Of a DNA stretch of 32,710 bases, positions 1 through 7,952 are shown piece by piece; positions within the stretch are counted from its first letter, which is position 1, and each line of letters opens with the position of its first letter. The notes beneath the pieces were generated by a model. That model saw only the letters and a list, made by a program, of their open reading frames with translations, made no database searches and was not told the origin of the DNA. Origin of the DNA: a virus. A program made the position numbers and the translations under genes. The stretch covers positions 1 through 32,710 of IMG/VR virus record IMGVR_UViG_3300027298_000002. One strand, given 5' to 3'.

Positions 1-99
1 AACATAGGTTGGAGTTAAAGCAGTCCATGTGCTGCTTGAAGCTAATTTATAAAAATATTGAAAAGTTGCTTCTAATGCAGTTCCAGTATAATTGGTTGA
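1..99. repeat. Terminal direct repeat, left copy (circular overlap)
   Basis: These 99 bases are identical to the last 99 bases of the window. A fixed overlap of this size is what de Bruijn graph assemblers leave when a circular or circularly permuted molecule closes. It lies inside the tail-tip/fibre reading frame, which is in the same frame in both copies. That argues for an assembly overlap rather than a real packaged terminal repeat. Confidence 0.95.
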
Positions 100-2781
100 T
101 GTAGCAAAACCTGTAACCATACCAGCACGAAGATCAATATCTTTGGAGTTGATTTGATAGCCATTATTACTCGTTCCTAGCAAGTCAAAGTTTTTAGCTG
201 CGCCTACATAATACCCATTTGTACTTGTGCTACTAAAGTCATCATAAAAACCATTTTGTGCAGGTGCGGTTCTCCTATCAATTTCATTCCACACTTCTTG
301 TTTAATACTTTCAACAGTTACAGTCTCTGCTGTTATTGAAGTTGCTCTTACTTCTCCATGTATTCCAGCATCTCCAGTTACAACTAGATTTCCTGTTCTT
401 AAATTGCCAACAACATCTGCACTTGTAGCAGTCATAGCACCTGCTGTAGTTACTACAAAAGCACCTGAGCCTATGTTTAAACTACCTGCATCAATATCAC
501 CCAAATTGCTATTTATAGCAGCTAAATCAGTAACAGTAATTTTATCCGCACCAATAGTACCTGAAGTTATATTATCTGCATCTAAGTTGGTAACAGTAAT
601 AACTGAAGCATCAATAGTTCCTGCTGTAATTTTATCAGCTGATATATCTGCAACTTTAGAATCAGTAACAGATCCATTTCCTAAATCATCATTTTGTACT
701 GGTGGTACTGAATTATTAAAATTATATGTAGCAGCCTGTGATTCAACATAATTGGTATTTAATGATCTAACTTCAGCTGTATATCCGTTATCAACCTCTA
801 AGCCTGTTAAATTAAAAAAATTGTTTTTAGTTCTACCATCGTATTTAACATTGTCATTAGAATCTTTGACAATAACTCTAAATTCATATGCTGGATATGT
901 AGTTGGATTCGTCCAGGTTAAGTAAGGCTGTACTCCTGTTGTTGGGTCTTTATCTACAAAATTAAGGTTAGTTGGGGTGTCGCTTTTAAACGAATCAACC
1001 ATGTCCCCAGGGATTTCTATATTTTCATCTGGGGGTGTAACATAGCCATAAATGTTTGATTGATAAATGACTGCATTAACACTTACAGTTAAATCATTAT
1101 TTATAGTCATTTTGGTAATTCTGTATTGCTCTGCTGACATTGCAACCCTGGAATTAGTTACTGATATAAGCTCTCCAACTTTGACATATAGTAGTTTGTG
1201 TGTGCCTGTAAATGAAATAGTTTTATTATTTCTTGATCTTAATAAAGCAGCCTTAGCGTTTTGATACACAATATTATAATTAGTAATAAATGGCATCTCA
1301 ATTGTAAGTTTTAGCTCTTCACCACCATCATCGTATTTATAATCTTGGCCAGAAGTTGCTGAAACGTGTTTGTAGGTAGCTGTATCTAACTCATAATCTT
1401 TTTGCGCGTTAGCAAATTCAACCTCTACAATATTAAATTTTTCCTCTTTGTTTTCAATGGAAACTTTTATACCAGATTCTAAAACATCATCATCATCTAT
1501 TGATAATGTTACCGCTTCACTATCTTCAATTTTTAAAGAATATATACCATTGATGTAATTAAAAATACCACGCATATTAGCAAGTATTTTTTTAGCATTA
1601 TCAAATACAGTCTCTTCAGTATCTATAACCCCATTAAAAGGAAACCTATCTTGCGTGGATGTTATATCAATGCTAACAGCAGTTGGATTAAAGGCGATTG
1701 CAGTTGTTACAGCTCCGCTGCTTAACTGTATTACATATAATGTTTCTTTAGGCTCTTGATATTCACTTTGATTTTGATTATATGCATCTTCTAGCCTATC
1801 AGCTCTACTGTTACTAGTTTTACCAACCACAGTTCCAGACGCGTAAGTTGTAGATCCAATTTTTATGGTAATTGGATTGCCAACTTTTAATTTATTATAA
1901 ACAGCTAAATTTGCAGTAGTCTTTTTAAATCGCATTTCGCCATCAGAGCTTAAACTTTGCAGCGTTGCAGAATATGTAAATGTTTGTTGTGTGGTGTTTT
2001 TATTTGCAGCGGTAATAAATGACTGCATATCAATAGCTGATGTTGGTAATGATTTTCCATATTCTGAATTAGTCAAATAATCTAATAGAACTAATGGTGT
2101 ATTGTTTGTAAATGCATAAGTAGATGGATCGTCAATTCTTTGGCTACCAGAGCCATTTATTACAGTAGAATCTAACCTTGGATCATATATTTTTTTGCCT
2201 TGGACATCACATGTAATTTCTGGAAGGCCAGTAAACATACCACCACCAGAATCGTAATCAAAATTACAAGCAATATAAGCAATACCTTTTAATCTATGTG
2301 CAGAAGTCCATTCTGGAACACAGCCAACTAACATTGGATCTGCTACCTGATCTGCCTCACCCATATGGCAATTAAAAACCATTCTAGGCTTATTTGGTGG
2401 ATCTTGGTTTGCTAGTATTCTATCTATTTCAGCCTGTGTAGACCCAAAGTAATTAGAATTTCTTTGTATGAAATGATCAAAAACTGATGTGTCTGCAACT
2501 GACCTGCCACCTATTTTAATATTACTAATGCTGTGTATTTCTCCAACTGAAATAGCATAGACTACAAATAGCTCTCTATTGTTTATTGTATTTGCATATA
2601 AAACAGTTCCTGCAACCCTTCTAGTTCCATAAGAAACAGGTATGCCTCCGCCAGTCCCATACTTTTGTATTAAAAGTTGGTTGGCTTGTTTTTCTAATTT
2701 TTTTGCTTTTTTATAAGACTTATATGATGCAACTCCACTTCCAACATAAAATAAAATTTTCAGGGCGGTGTATGGATCCAT
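1..2781 (-). CDS. Tail-tip (gpJ-like) / tail-fibre fusion protein, N-terminal part (continues at 32611)
   Basis: First 927 codons of a protein that continues in frame across the contig junction to 26567, giving 2,941 aa when the circle is closed. The ATG at 2779..2781 follows a strong GGAGGG site and lies 3 bases after the stop of the preceding tail gene. The N-terminal part resembles lambda gpJ-type tail-tip proteins: a short hydrophobic start, then a segment with IPVSYGTRRVAGT at about residues 45-60. It is followed by a long beta-rich hub region, a fibronectin-III-like domain (about 597-690) and a central stretch of repeated ITAGTID-like strands (about 690-820). In lambda-like phages this protein closes the tail tip and contacts the host receptor. 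It is the last gene of the tail order here, and no separate gpK or gpI homologues were seen. Confidence 0.85.
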   Translation of the reverse strand, partial: MDPYTALKILFYVGSGVASYKSYKKAKKLEKQANQLLIQKYGTGGGIPVSYGTRRVAGTVLYANTINNRELFVVYAISVGEIHSISNIKIGGRSVADTSVFDHFIQRNSNYFGSTQAEIDRILANQDPPNKPRMVFNCHMGEADQVADPMLVGCVPEWTSAHRLKGIAYIACNFDYDSGGGMFTGLPEITCDVQGKKIYDPRLDSTVINGSGSQRIDDPSTYAFTNNTPLVLLDYLTNSEYGKSLPTSAIDMQSFITAANKNTTQQTFTYSATLQSLSSDGEMRFKKTTANLAVYNKLKVGNPITIKIGSTTYASGTVVGKTSNSRADRLEDAYNQNQSEYQEPKETLYVIQLSSGAVTTAIAFNPTAVSIDITSTQDRFPFNGVIDTEETVFDNAKKILANMRGIFNYINGIYSLKIEDSEAVTLSIDDDDVLESGIKVSIENKEEKFNIVEVEFANAQKDYELDTATYKHVSATSGQDYKYDDGGEELKLTIEMPFITNYNIVYQNAKAALLRSRNNKTISFTGTHKLLYVKVGELISVTNSRVAMSAEQYRITKMTINNDLTVSVNAVIYQSNIYGYVTPPDENIEIPGDMVDSFKSDTPTNLNFVDKDPTTGVQPYLTWTNPTTYPAYEFRVIVKDSNDNVKYDGRTKNNFFNLTGLEVDNGYTAEVRSLNTNYVESQAATYNFNNSVPPVQNDDLGNGSVTDSKVADISADKITAGTIDASVITVTNLDADNITSGTIGADKITVTDLAAINSNLGDIDAGSLNIGSGAFVVTTAGAMTATSADVVGNLRTGNLVVTGDAGIHGEVRATSITAETVTVESIKQEVWNEIDRRTAPAQNGFYDDFSSTSTNGYYVGAAKNFDLLGTSNNGYQINSKDIDLRAGMVTGFATSTNYTGTALEATFQYFYKLASSSTWTALTPTYV

Positions 2782-2784
2782 TTT

Positions 2785-3333
2785 TTACGCCCTCCACCTA
2801 ATATCATTTTTAGCCAAATGTGCAAACTGCATGCCCTTGTCCCCTGTGTAAATGTCTTGTTGTGACTGGTCTGTGAATTTTCTACCTCTGACAATATCCC
2901 AATTTTTAAATTGATTGGCTAATTCCACATCAACAACTATTCCATTAGTTGTGTCTGAAACTGAGGCTGCTGCTACTGTGCCTTTAAAATATTCAAATGC
3001 ATTTATTATGGTTTCTGAAGGATCTAAAAATGCACAAAATATAATTGCATTTTTATTTACATAATCATTTGTTAAAAAAATATTTTTAATGCTGTTGGTT
3101 GTGTTGTAAAGCTGCAAACCTATGTCTGAATATTCTAAATCACTATTTTCTTGTATTTGATCTGTCATTGATAATGATCCATCTGCAATATAATTTTCTG
3201 AATCAAACGTAATATTTTTTGAATGATCTGTTAAAAGTATGCTTGTTGATGTTTGTATTTTAACTAAATAAGCAAGTCTAATATTTGATCCATTAATTTG
3301 TGTAACTATGTTTGAGGGCAAATTTCTAGCCAC
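2785..3333 (-). CDS. Distal tail protein (gpL / DUF2163-like)
   Basis: 182 aa. The C-terminal half has the pattern of tail proteins placed just before gpJ: a GTVAAASV strand, VVDVELANQFKNW, then GRKFTDQSQQDIYTGDKGMQ and a closing DIRWRA. This resembles DUF2163/gpL-like baseplate-hub proteins of siphophages and gene transfer agents, by recall of the family and not by a search. Its ATG overlaps the stop of the upstream tail gene at 3333, so translation is probably coupled. The position between the tape-measure-proximal protein and gpJ fits a role in the distal tail hub. No enzymatic residues are evident. Confidence 0.65.
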   Translation of the reverse strand: MARNLPSNIVTQINGSNIRLAYLVKIQTSTSILLTDHSKNITFDSENYIADGSLSMTDQIQENSDLEYSDIGLQLYNTTNSIKNIFLTNDYVNKNAIIFCAFLDPSETIINAFEYFKGTVAAASVSDTTNGIVVDVELANQFKNWDIVRGRKFTDQSQQDIYTGDKGMQFAHLAKNDIRWRA

Positions 3334-3929
3334 TATAAAACCTCTCTTATATCAAAACTTAAGCTATAAAAATTACTTGCATCAGTTGATGTAAGCACAT
3401 CGTCCGATGATAAAGCTACTGTAAATAATGGCTTATTAACAGTTATAGACTCATTGTTTGCGGTTGCTGTTTGTAATGGTGGTTCAATAGATACACTAGA
3501 AGCACCAGAACTGTTGCTGTTTATGTCACCAGTGACCATATAAACCTTTGTATGGCCATTGAACTTAATAAAATCACCACCCTTTAAAACATCATTGGTT
3601 GATGCTGTAAATCCATCACAGGCAATGCTAGTAGCTCCAACAGCATTTGTTGATGTAGTTGCTACAGTTGTTTTGTCCTTATCAACACCCAAATTATCTA
3701 CTGGATATTGAAATGTAAATGTACTAAAACTGCCTTTTTGTGAAATTAAGAAGGCCTTGTACTCCTGGTAAGCTGTTTGTTTCATTGGAGGCATATTTAC
3801 AGACAACGTATAGTATTGAGCCGCAAATTGATTCACACTTCTTTTACCAGAAAGTGTATAAAAAGTAGTATTAGGCCTATTTGAGCTAATGCTTATTGAT
3901 TGTGGGTTTTTTGTTGTTGGAAAACTCAT
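3333..3929 (-). CDS. Distal tail / minor tail protein (gpM-like)
   Basis: 198 aa, directly after the tape measure gene, sharing its boundary base at 3929. The N-terminal part has alternating beta-strand character with a typical 'YTLSVNMPPM...YQEYKAFL' layout. The middle has GGDFIKFNGHTKVYMVTGD followed by VSIEPPLQ, the fold seen in distal tail proteins that clamp the tube to the hub. Order and size match lambda gpM and the distal tail genes of YuA-type siphophages, although residue identity to a named family cannot be checked here. It probably forms a ring between the tube end and the tip complex. Confidence 0.6.
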   Translation of the reverse strand: MSFPTTKNPQSISISSNRPNTTFYTLSGKRSVNQFAAQYYTLSVNMPPMKQTAYQEYKAFLISQKGSFSTFTFQYPVDNLGVDKDKTTVATTSTNAVGATSIACDGFTASTNDVLKGGDFIKFNGHTKVYMVTGDINSNSSGASSVSIEPPLQTATANNESITVNKPLFTVALSSDDVLTSTDASNFYSLSFDIREVL

Positions 3930-5842
3930 TAAGCTAAACCTGCATTGCCTTTTTGATTCATTGCTTGAGAAATAATGCTAACTAGTAAATTTTTTCTTTT
4001 AACCAAAAGATCATCAAAACCAGCAGAGTCATTAGCGGATATATTTAAGTTAATAACTGGACTGGTTTGTGTGTTGTTCTTACGCTCAAGATCTTGATTG
4101 CTAGTAATATTTCCATTTACACTTGGTGTAAATAATTCTCTGCCTGACTCTCCAACTAGGTATGTGTGACCCTTTTTAACAAAACCGCCTAAAGCATTAT
4201 TTGCCTCAGCTGTAACTTCTTTTTCTGGAGATATAACACTTTTGACCATCCCAACTAATTTTTGAACTATGTATATGTTTATTAATTCTTTTATTACAGC
4301 ATTTGCAACATTAGTAACTAAGTTTTTAAAGTCTAAAAACCCTTTGCTTGTTGAATCAAAAAAGTCCTGGAAAGCACTTGTCAGCTTGCCATCTATAGTA
4401 TCTGCAAATTGTTTTACAACCTGTGTTGTATCTTCAACACTTGTTTTTATTGAATCTGTAATTTTCTTTGTAGTTTTGCCAGCATCCTCTCCGCCCTCTG
4501 CTCCAACATTTTCACCAAAAAGGTATTGTGTAATTGTAGGCAAGTTGCTTTTATCAATTTCTTTTTTTGCTATGTCTTCTACTTCTGCATAATATCCAGC
4601 AATTTTTTCTTTTAATTCTGTAACTTTTTCACTAGAAACATCTGGTAATAAATCTATTGGCGGTATATTGCTTACGCCTAATTTGTCTTTTATTCTTTTT
4701 GGTAGTTTATCTATTAGTTTATTAATATTGGCTATACCTACATTTACTTTACCTAATATAAAATTAATAAAATTTGTAAATCCTTGCTTTATAGGCATAA
4801 CAAACTTTTCTTGGAAAGCTAAAAACGCTTCGTTAAAAAATATTTTAGTTTTTTCAACTGCTGTTGGTAAGGTTTTTTGTATAAATTCTTGAAAAAGATC
4901 ATTAAGCTGATCTCTAAATATATACATTGCGGTTGCTAGTGCTGTTAAACCTACAAGAACAAGTGTAAATGGATTAGCCATTGCTAAACCAATTAATGTT
5001 TTTAGGCCAGTAATTAGTTTTGGAATTATAGCCATCACAGCCACAAGGGCTGGTATAAATAAAGCATCTAAGTTTTGGCTAATAATATTAACAGCACTAG
5101 CTATCATTGAAAAAGCGCCTGTAGCATTATTAATTTGGCCAACAAGCGTTGTAAATTGTGTTCTTAGGTTTGTAAATGCCTGGCCTAATGTGATACTCAT
5201 ATTATCAACTGTTTCACTTGTTTCGCTTACAGCATTTATTAATATTGGCAAAATAGCCTCAGCTGTTAATTTACCCTCTGAACCAAATTGTTTTAATTCA
5301 CCAGTTGTAATACCTAAACCTTTTGATAATAAATTAGATAGAATTACGTTGTTTTCCATAACTGAACGCAACTCATCACCTCTTAAAGCACCAGAAGCAA
5401 GACCCTGCGCAAGCTGTCTAGCAGAGTTTGCAGCCTCGGAAGATTCTGCACCAGCAATAACAAATGTATTAGCAACTGTTTGTGTGGCTTTTGCAATATC
5501 ATCCTGGGAAACTCCAAGCTCTTGAGTTGCAATAGTCAATCTTGTAAACAAAGTACCTATAGCATCAAAATCAGTTCTTGATTCTATGGCAATTCTTTTC
5601 ATCTCAGACATTGCTTTTGCAGTGCCTTCTACAGAACCTGTTAAAGCTCCCATTCTATTTTGTATGTTTACAAATTGATCTGCTGCCTGAGTAATCTCTC
5701 TAACACTAAATGCAGTAATTAATGTATTTCTAAGATTTTTTAAAGAGCTTTGAGTGCCCTCTACATCTTTTTTAAATTTATTAAAAGCTGCGCCTGTTTT
5801 ATTTTCACCTAACAGTCGTACTTTAATATCAGATTTAGCCAT
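3929..5842 (-). CDS. Tail tape measure protein
   Basis: 637 aa. The N-terminal third carries the tape-measure domain pattern (TIGR02675-like): AADQFVNIQNRMGALTGSV near residues 53-71, then SRTDFDAIGTLFTRL and GALRGDELRSVMENN. Residues of about 250-310 are strongly hydrophobic, as usual in proteins that help DNA cross the inner membrane. Near the C-terminus is the common GFVKKGHTYLVGESGRELF segment. At about 1.5 angstrom per residue this length would specify a tail of roughly 95 nm (inference). The ATG shares one base (5842) with the TAA of the frameshifted tail chaperone, the standard arrangement for G/GT and H in lambda-like phages. Confidence 0.93.
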   Translation of the reverse strand: MAKSDIKVRLLGENKTGAAFNKFKKDVEGTQSSLKNLRNTLITAFSVREITQAADQFVNIQNRMGALTGSVEGTAKAMSEMKRIAIESRTDFDAIGTLFTRLTIATQELGVSQDDIAKATQTVANTFVIAGAESSEAANSARQLAQGLASGALRGDELRSVMENNVILSNLLSKGLGITTGELKQFGSEGKLTAEAILPILINAVSETSETVDNMSITLGQAFTNLRTQFTTLVGQINNATGAFSMIASAVNIISQNLDALFIPALVAVMAIIPKLITGLKTLIGLAMANPFTLVLVGLTALATAMYIFRDQLNDLFQEFIQKTLPTAVEKTKIFFNEAFLAFQEKFVMPIKQGFTNFINFILGKVNVGIANINKLIDKLPKRIKDKLGVSNIPPIDLLPDVSSEKVTELKEKIAGYYAEVEDIAKKEIDKSNLPTITQYLFGENVGAEGGEDAGKTTKKITDSIKTSVEDTTQVVKQFADTIDGKLTSAFQDFFDSTSKGFLDFKNLVTNVANAVIKELINIYIVQKLVGMVKSVISPEKEVTAEANNALGGFVKKGHTYLVGESGRELFTPSVNGNITSNQDLERKNNTQTSPVINLNISANDSAGFDDLLVKRKNLLVSIISQAMNQKGNAGLA

Positions 5843-6323
5843 TATCTTCCCGTTTGCTCATTTTTAATTTCAAGATAAGCCAACCATCCTTGAAACTCTT
5901 CTACTGTCATTTGTTCTATTTCAAAAAGAGTTTTATTTAATTTTTCAGCCAATGCATATTTGACATATAACTGCTTATCTTTTATTACTTTTTTTTAACT
6001 TCGTCCTGTGACATGTTATTCATCATCTCACTAGATACTCTTATCAATACATCTCTATCAACCTTCTCCAACAAGGCTTTTTTATCAGCAATAGTGAATA
6101 TTTTTTCACCAGCTTCATCTAGTGCTTTATAAATTAAAACATAAGCTAATAGCTGCACATCATCATCTTTTGCTAGCTTCATAAATTTAGAAGTCTCTGA
6201 AAGAGTTATTGGCTTGCAATAAATCTTAAGCGGTATATTTTCATCCTCACCCCATTCAGGGACTTCTATAATTTTTGTCTCTAAGCTATCAAAGTGCTTT
6301 TTAGCGTTATCTATTACTGACAT
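5842..6323 (-). CDS. Tail assembly chaperone GT, made by -1 frameshift
   Basis: 160-aa fusion obtained if ribosomes slip back one base at the A AAA AAG heptamer (5988..5994). Reading on in the -1 frame from 5988 gives 48 further residues, starting VIKDKQLYVKYALAEK and including MTVEEFQGWLAYLEI, the aromatic pattern typical of lambda gpT-like extensions. That frame closes at a TAA (5842..5844) which shares a base with the tape measure ATG. No separate start with a ribosome site exists for the T part, so frameshifting is the only sensible way to express it. Both products are normally needed in a fixed ratio for tail assembly. An AGGA nine bases upstream of the heptamer resembles the stimulator of E. 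coli dnaX frameshifting. Confidence 0.88.
5985..6323 (-). CDS. Tail assembly chaperone G (zero-frame product)
   Basis: 112 aa, between the tail tube and tape measure genes, the invariant position of the lambda G/GT pair. It is a soluble, mostly helical, acidic protein with no catalytic motif; the family chaperones the tape measure protein and recruits tube subunits. The frame ends in GTT AAA AAA AAG TAA, so the last three sense codons form a slippery run immediately before the stop. Most ribosomes would stop here and make G alone. The start ATG at 6323 lies three bases after the tail-tube stop. Confidence 0.85.
   Translation of the reverse strand: MSVIDNAKKHFDSLETKIIEVPEWGEDENIPLKIYCKPITLSETSKFMKLAKDDDVQLLAYVLIYKALDEAGEKIFTIADKKALLEKVDRDVLIRVSSEMMNNMSQDEVKKK
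5988..5994 (-). promoter_or_regulatory. Slippery heptamer A AAA AAG for -1 frameshift
   Basis: On the minus strand the in-frame codons are GTT AAA AAA AAG TAA, giving the dnaX-type heptamer A AAA AAG directly before the zero-frame stop. An AGGA lies about nine bases upstream and could act as a stimulatory anti-SD site. No strong downstream hairpin is obvious by eye. Confidence 0.85.
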
Positions 6324-6326
6324 CGT

Positions 6327-6722
6327 TTATGCTGTTGTTGTTGATAATTCACCAGAGCCCTGTACAGACAATGAAGCCTCAACAAGACCATCAAAAGATG
6401 CACTTCTTGAAACACCAGTTACAATGGCAGAGCCGCTATAATAAGTATCTGAAGCACCAGCTGGATATAAGTTAAGAATTACAGTGTTACCCACAATAAA
6501 AGCACCTTGTCCATTAGCATCAGAATCATCCCAGAACACATCTACAGAGCCTGAAAAAGATTTTAATGAATCTTTATACGTTCTGCTAGCATCACCCATA
6601 GCAGTATCTTCTATAGTATCTGCTGTATGCTCTAAAGAATATGATCTAACCTCAGCAATAATATTAGTTCCGCCAGAACCGCCTAGCTTAATAATACCAT
6701 CATTTCCTTTAAATGTTGACAT
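6327..6722 (-). CDS. Major tail tube protein
   Basis: 131 aa, a beta-rich protein with the usual tube-protein layout: an N-terminal FKGNDGIIKLGG strand, then VRSYSLEHTADTIEDTAMG and SGSVDVFWDD, closing with SASFDGLVEASLSVQGSGEL. This matches the small tail-tube family of YuA/lambda gpV-type siphophages, whose subunits stack as hexameric rings around the tape measure. GAGGTG seven bases before the ATG gives efficient translation, as expected for one of the most abundant virion proteins. It sits just before the G/GT chaperone, the conserved order. Confidence 0.85.
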   Translation of the reverse strand: MSTFKGNDGIIKLGGSGGTNIIAEVRSYSLEHTADTIEDTAMGDASRTYKDSLKSFSGSVDVFWDDSDANGQGAFIVGNTVILNLYPAGASDTYYSGSAIVTGVSRSASFDGLVEASLSVQGSGELSTTTA

Positions 6723-6723
6723 T

Positions 6724-6879
6724 CTATTTCACCTCGCCTTTCGGCTTTTTGTTAGAAGAAGATTTAATTTTGTCTTGCGACTGGATTGCTTCTTTTTTCC
6801 AACCCATTTCCAACATAGTTTTCACATTTGACTGTGGAACTTCAATTGAAATTTTACCATTTGGACTAATTAGTTTCAT
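6724..6879 (-). CDS. Small tail-region protein, unknown
   Basis: 51 aa beginning MKLISPNGKISIEVPQSNVK, then a short helix with MLEMGWKKE and a Lys-rich end. The ATG at 6877..6879 is preceded by AGGAG at good spacing, and the stop lies just before the tail-tube ATG, so it is almost certainly expressed. Tiny proteins of this type (a sequence-binding loop followed by a basic tail) are common next to phage connector and tail genes, but their role is unknown. Its 3' end carries the ribosome binding site for the tail-tube gene. Confidence 0.75.
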   Translation of the reverse strand: MKLISPNGKISIEVPQSNVKTMLEMGWKKEAIQSQDKIKSSSNKKPKGEVK

Positions 6880-6891
6880 AATTATCTCCTA

Positions 6892-7338
6892 TTATACCGC
6901 TACATCAGGATTGGTTTCCTGAATATAGTAGTTTGTTAAAAAAGTTAAGGTTGCATAACCTACTGGCTGCTCCCCGTCTCCTGCATATTCTATTTCCGTA
7001 GACTCTATATAAGTATCTTTAGCTAACCCATTTAGCGTCCTATCTGCCATTATAGCCTCTTCTACTTCTTTACTTATTGTGTCAACAGTATCATCAAAAT
7101 TTGAAATAGCTTTACAATATACCTCAACTACAACAGATAATTCCCGACTCATCACTCGATCAATACCTATAACAATAGGTTCAGAAGTTTCTGATTTAGT
7201 GTAAATAACCAATGAAGGCAAAGTATTATCTTGCAATGTATACACTCTTGATTGGTATACGTTAGCGCCTGTAGTGGTTAAACCTGTTAATGCGGTTCCA
7301 AAGTATTCCCTGATCTGTTGTCTTACATGATTAGCCAT
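6892..7338 (-). CDS. Tail terminator / tail completion protein (gpU-like)
   Basis: 148 aa, starting MANHVRQQIREYFGTALTGL. It has a helix-first alpha/beta layout with VYTLQDNTLPSLVIYTKSE and a conserved late segment, STEIEYAGDGEQPVGYATL, typical of gpU/HK97 gp10-type proteins that cap the tail tube at the head end. The ATG overlaps the preceding stop as TAATG at 7338, with GAGG seven bases upstream. The place between the FII-like connector and the tube gene supports the assignment. Confidence is limited because the family is diverse in sequence. Confidence 0.7.
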   Translation of the reverse strand: MANHVRQQIREYFGTALTGLTTTGANVYQSRVYTLQDNTLPSLVIYTKSETSEPIVIGIDRVMSRELSVVVEVYCKAISNFDDTVDTISKEVEEAIMADRTLNGLAKDTYIESTEIEYAGDGEQPVGYATLTFLTNYYIQETNPDVAV

Positions 7339-7685
7339 TATTGAACCTCAAGTATCAATGAGGTAACCCCAAGGTTATCATTTTCAAAATTTATAATTTT
7401 ATAATTTGTTGCTGATTTTATTTGAGTGCCATCTAAATTATTTATAGCAGGTGCTGCTAATAAATCTCCGAAAGCAATGTTTGGCACGTCTGTTGTTTTA
7501 ACTTGGGCAACCGGAGTAAATCCTTGCACAGGTAATCCAGCTGTATCAATATCTACGTACTCTTGATTTAAAATTGCATTAATAGAAGATGATGACCCTC
7601 CCGTTGGAGTATATGTTACTTTTATACCATGCCCAAAATCAGCATCAAAGTAACCATCAAAATCTCTATCAAATTCCATTGACAT
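7338..7685 (-). CDS. Head-tail joining protein (gpFII-like)
   Basis: 115 aa. It begins MSMEFDRDFDGYFDADFGHG and continues with short beta strands (IKVTYTPTGG, NAILNQEYVDID, PVQGFTPVAQVKTTDV, INNLDGTQIKSATNYKIINFEND). This pattern and size match lambda gpFII-type proteins, small beta-barrels that bridge the head portal complex and the tail terminator ring. Neighbours on both sides fit that order. It is translationally coupled to the gpU-like gene downstream. Confidence 0.7.
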   Translation of the reverse strand: MSMEFDRDFDGYFDADFGHGIKVTYTPTGGSSSSINAILNQEYVDIDTAGLPVQGFTPVAQVKTTDVPNIAFGDLLAAPAINNLDGTQIKSATNYKIINFENDNLGVTSLILEVQ

Positions 7686-7687
7686 AA

Positions 7688-7903
7688 TTAGTCTTTAGAT
7701 TTTGTTTTTAAAGTTTTTGTTTTTGAAGTTTTTAAACCTACGCTTCTATTTTCTTTTTTTACTTTAGGTTTTTCAACATAAACTTCAGCTTTATTGTATG
7801 AGCATAGCTCAATACCAACGTGCTCTGGGAGCTCTATAACGTCTCCTGTGCACACTTTTTTGCCTAAGGCTATTGTATCACTAGTTATTAAAAATTTTTT
7901 CAT
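7688..7903 (-). CDS. Small protein after the capsid gene, unknown
   Basis: 71 aa from the ATG at 7903 (MKKFLITSDTIALGKKVCTG). The folded part is about 45 residues of beta-type sequence, followed by a Lys/Thr/Ser-rich tail with two near-repeats of KTSKTKTLKTK. An in-frame upstream ATG (7945) would add 14 residues, but the extra residues do not look conserved in type and neither start has a clear Shine-Dalgarno site. I chose the later one because it begins at the evident domain. A GC-rich hairpin lies just upstream of it. In many siphophages this position holds a small head-completion or decoration-related protein, but that is only positional inference. Confidence 0.65.
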   Translation of the reverse strand: MKKFLITSDTIALGKKVCTGDVIELPEHVGIELCSYNKAEVYVEKPKVKKENRSVGLKTSKTKTLKTKSKD

Positions 7904-7913
7904 ATTTAAGATA

Positions 7914-7929
7914 GGGGCATTGCTGCCCC
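7914..7929 (-). other. Perfect GC hairpin with GCAA tetraloop between capsid and next gene
   Basis: On the minus-strand RNA this reads GGGGCA-GCAA-UGCCCC: a perfect 6-bp, nearly all-GC stem closed by a GNRA tetraloop, in an AT-rich genome. It lies 24 bases after the capsid stop and 10 bases before the next ATG, where a ribosome site would be expected. No U-run follows, so it is not a standard terminator. It could stabilise the capsid mRNA 3' end or limit translation of the next gene. Confidence 0.6.
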
Positions 7930-7952
7930 CATTCCATTTAAGCATCAACTAA

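Noticed and set aside
6731-6750. Terminator-like GCC-TTTC-GGC-TTTTT on the plus strand
   Set aside because: The stem is only three pairs and there is no plus-strand transcription unit to end; it lies inside a supported small gene.
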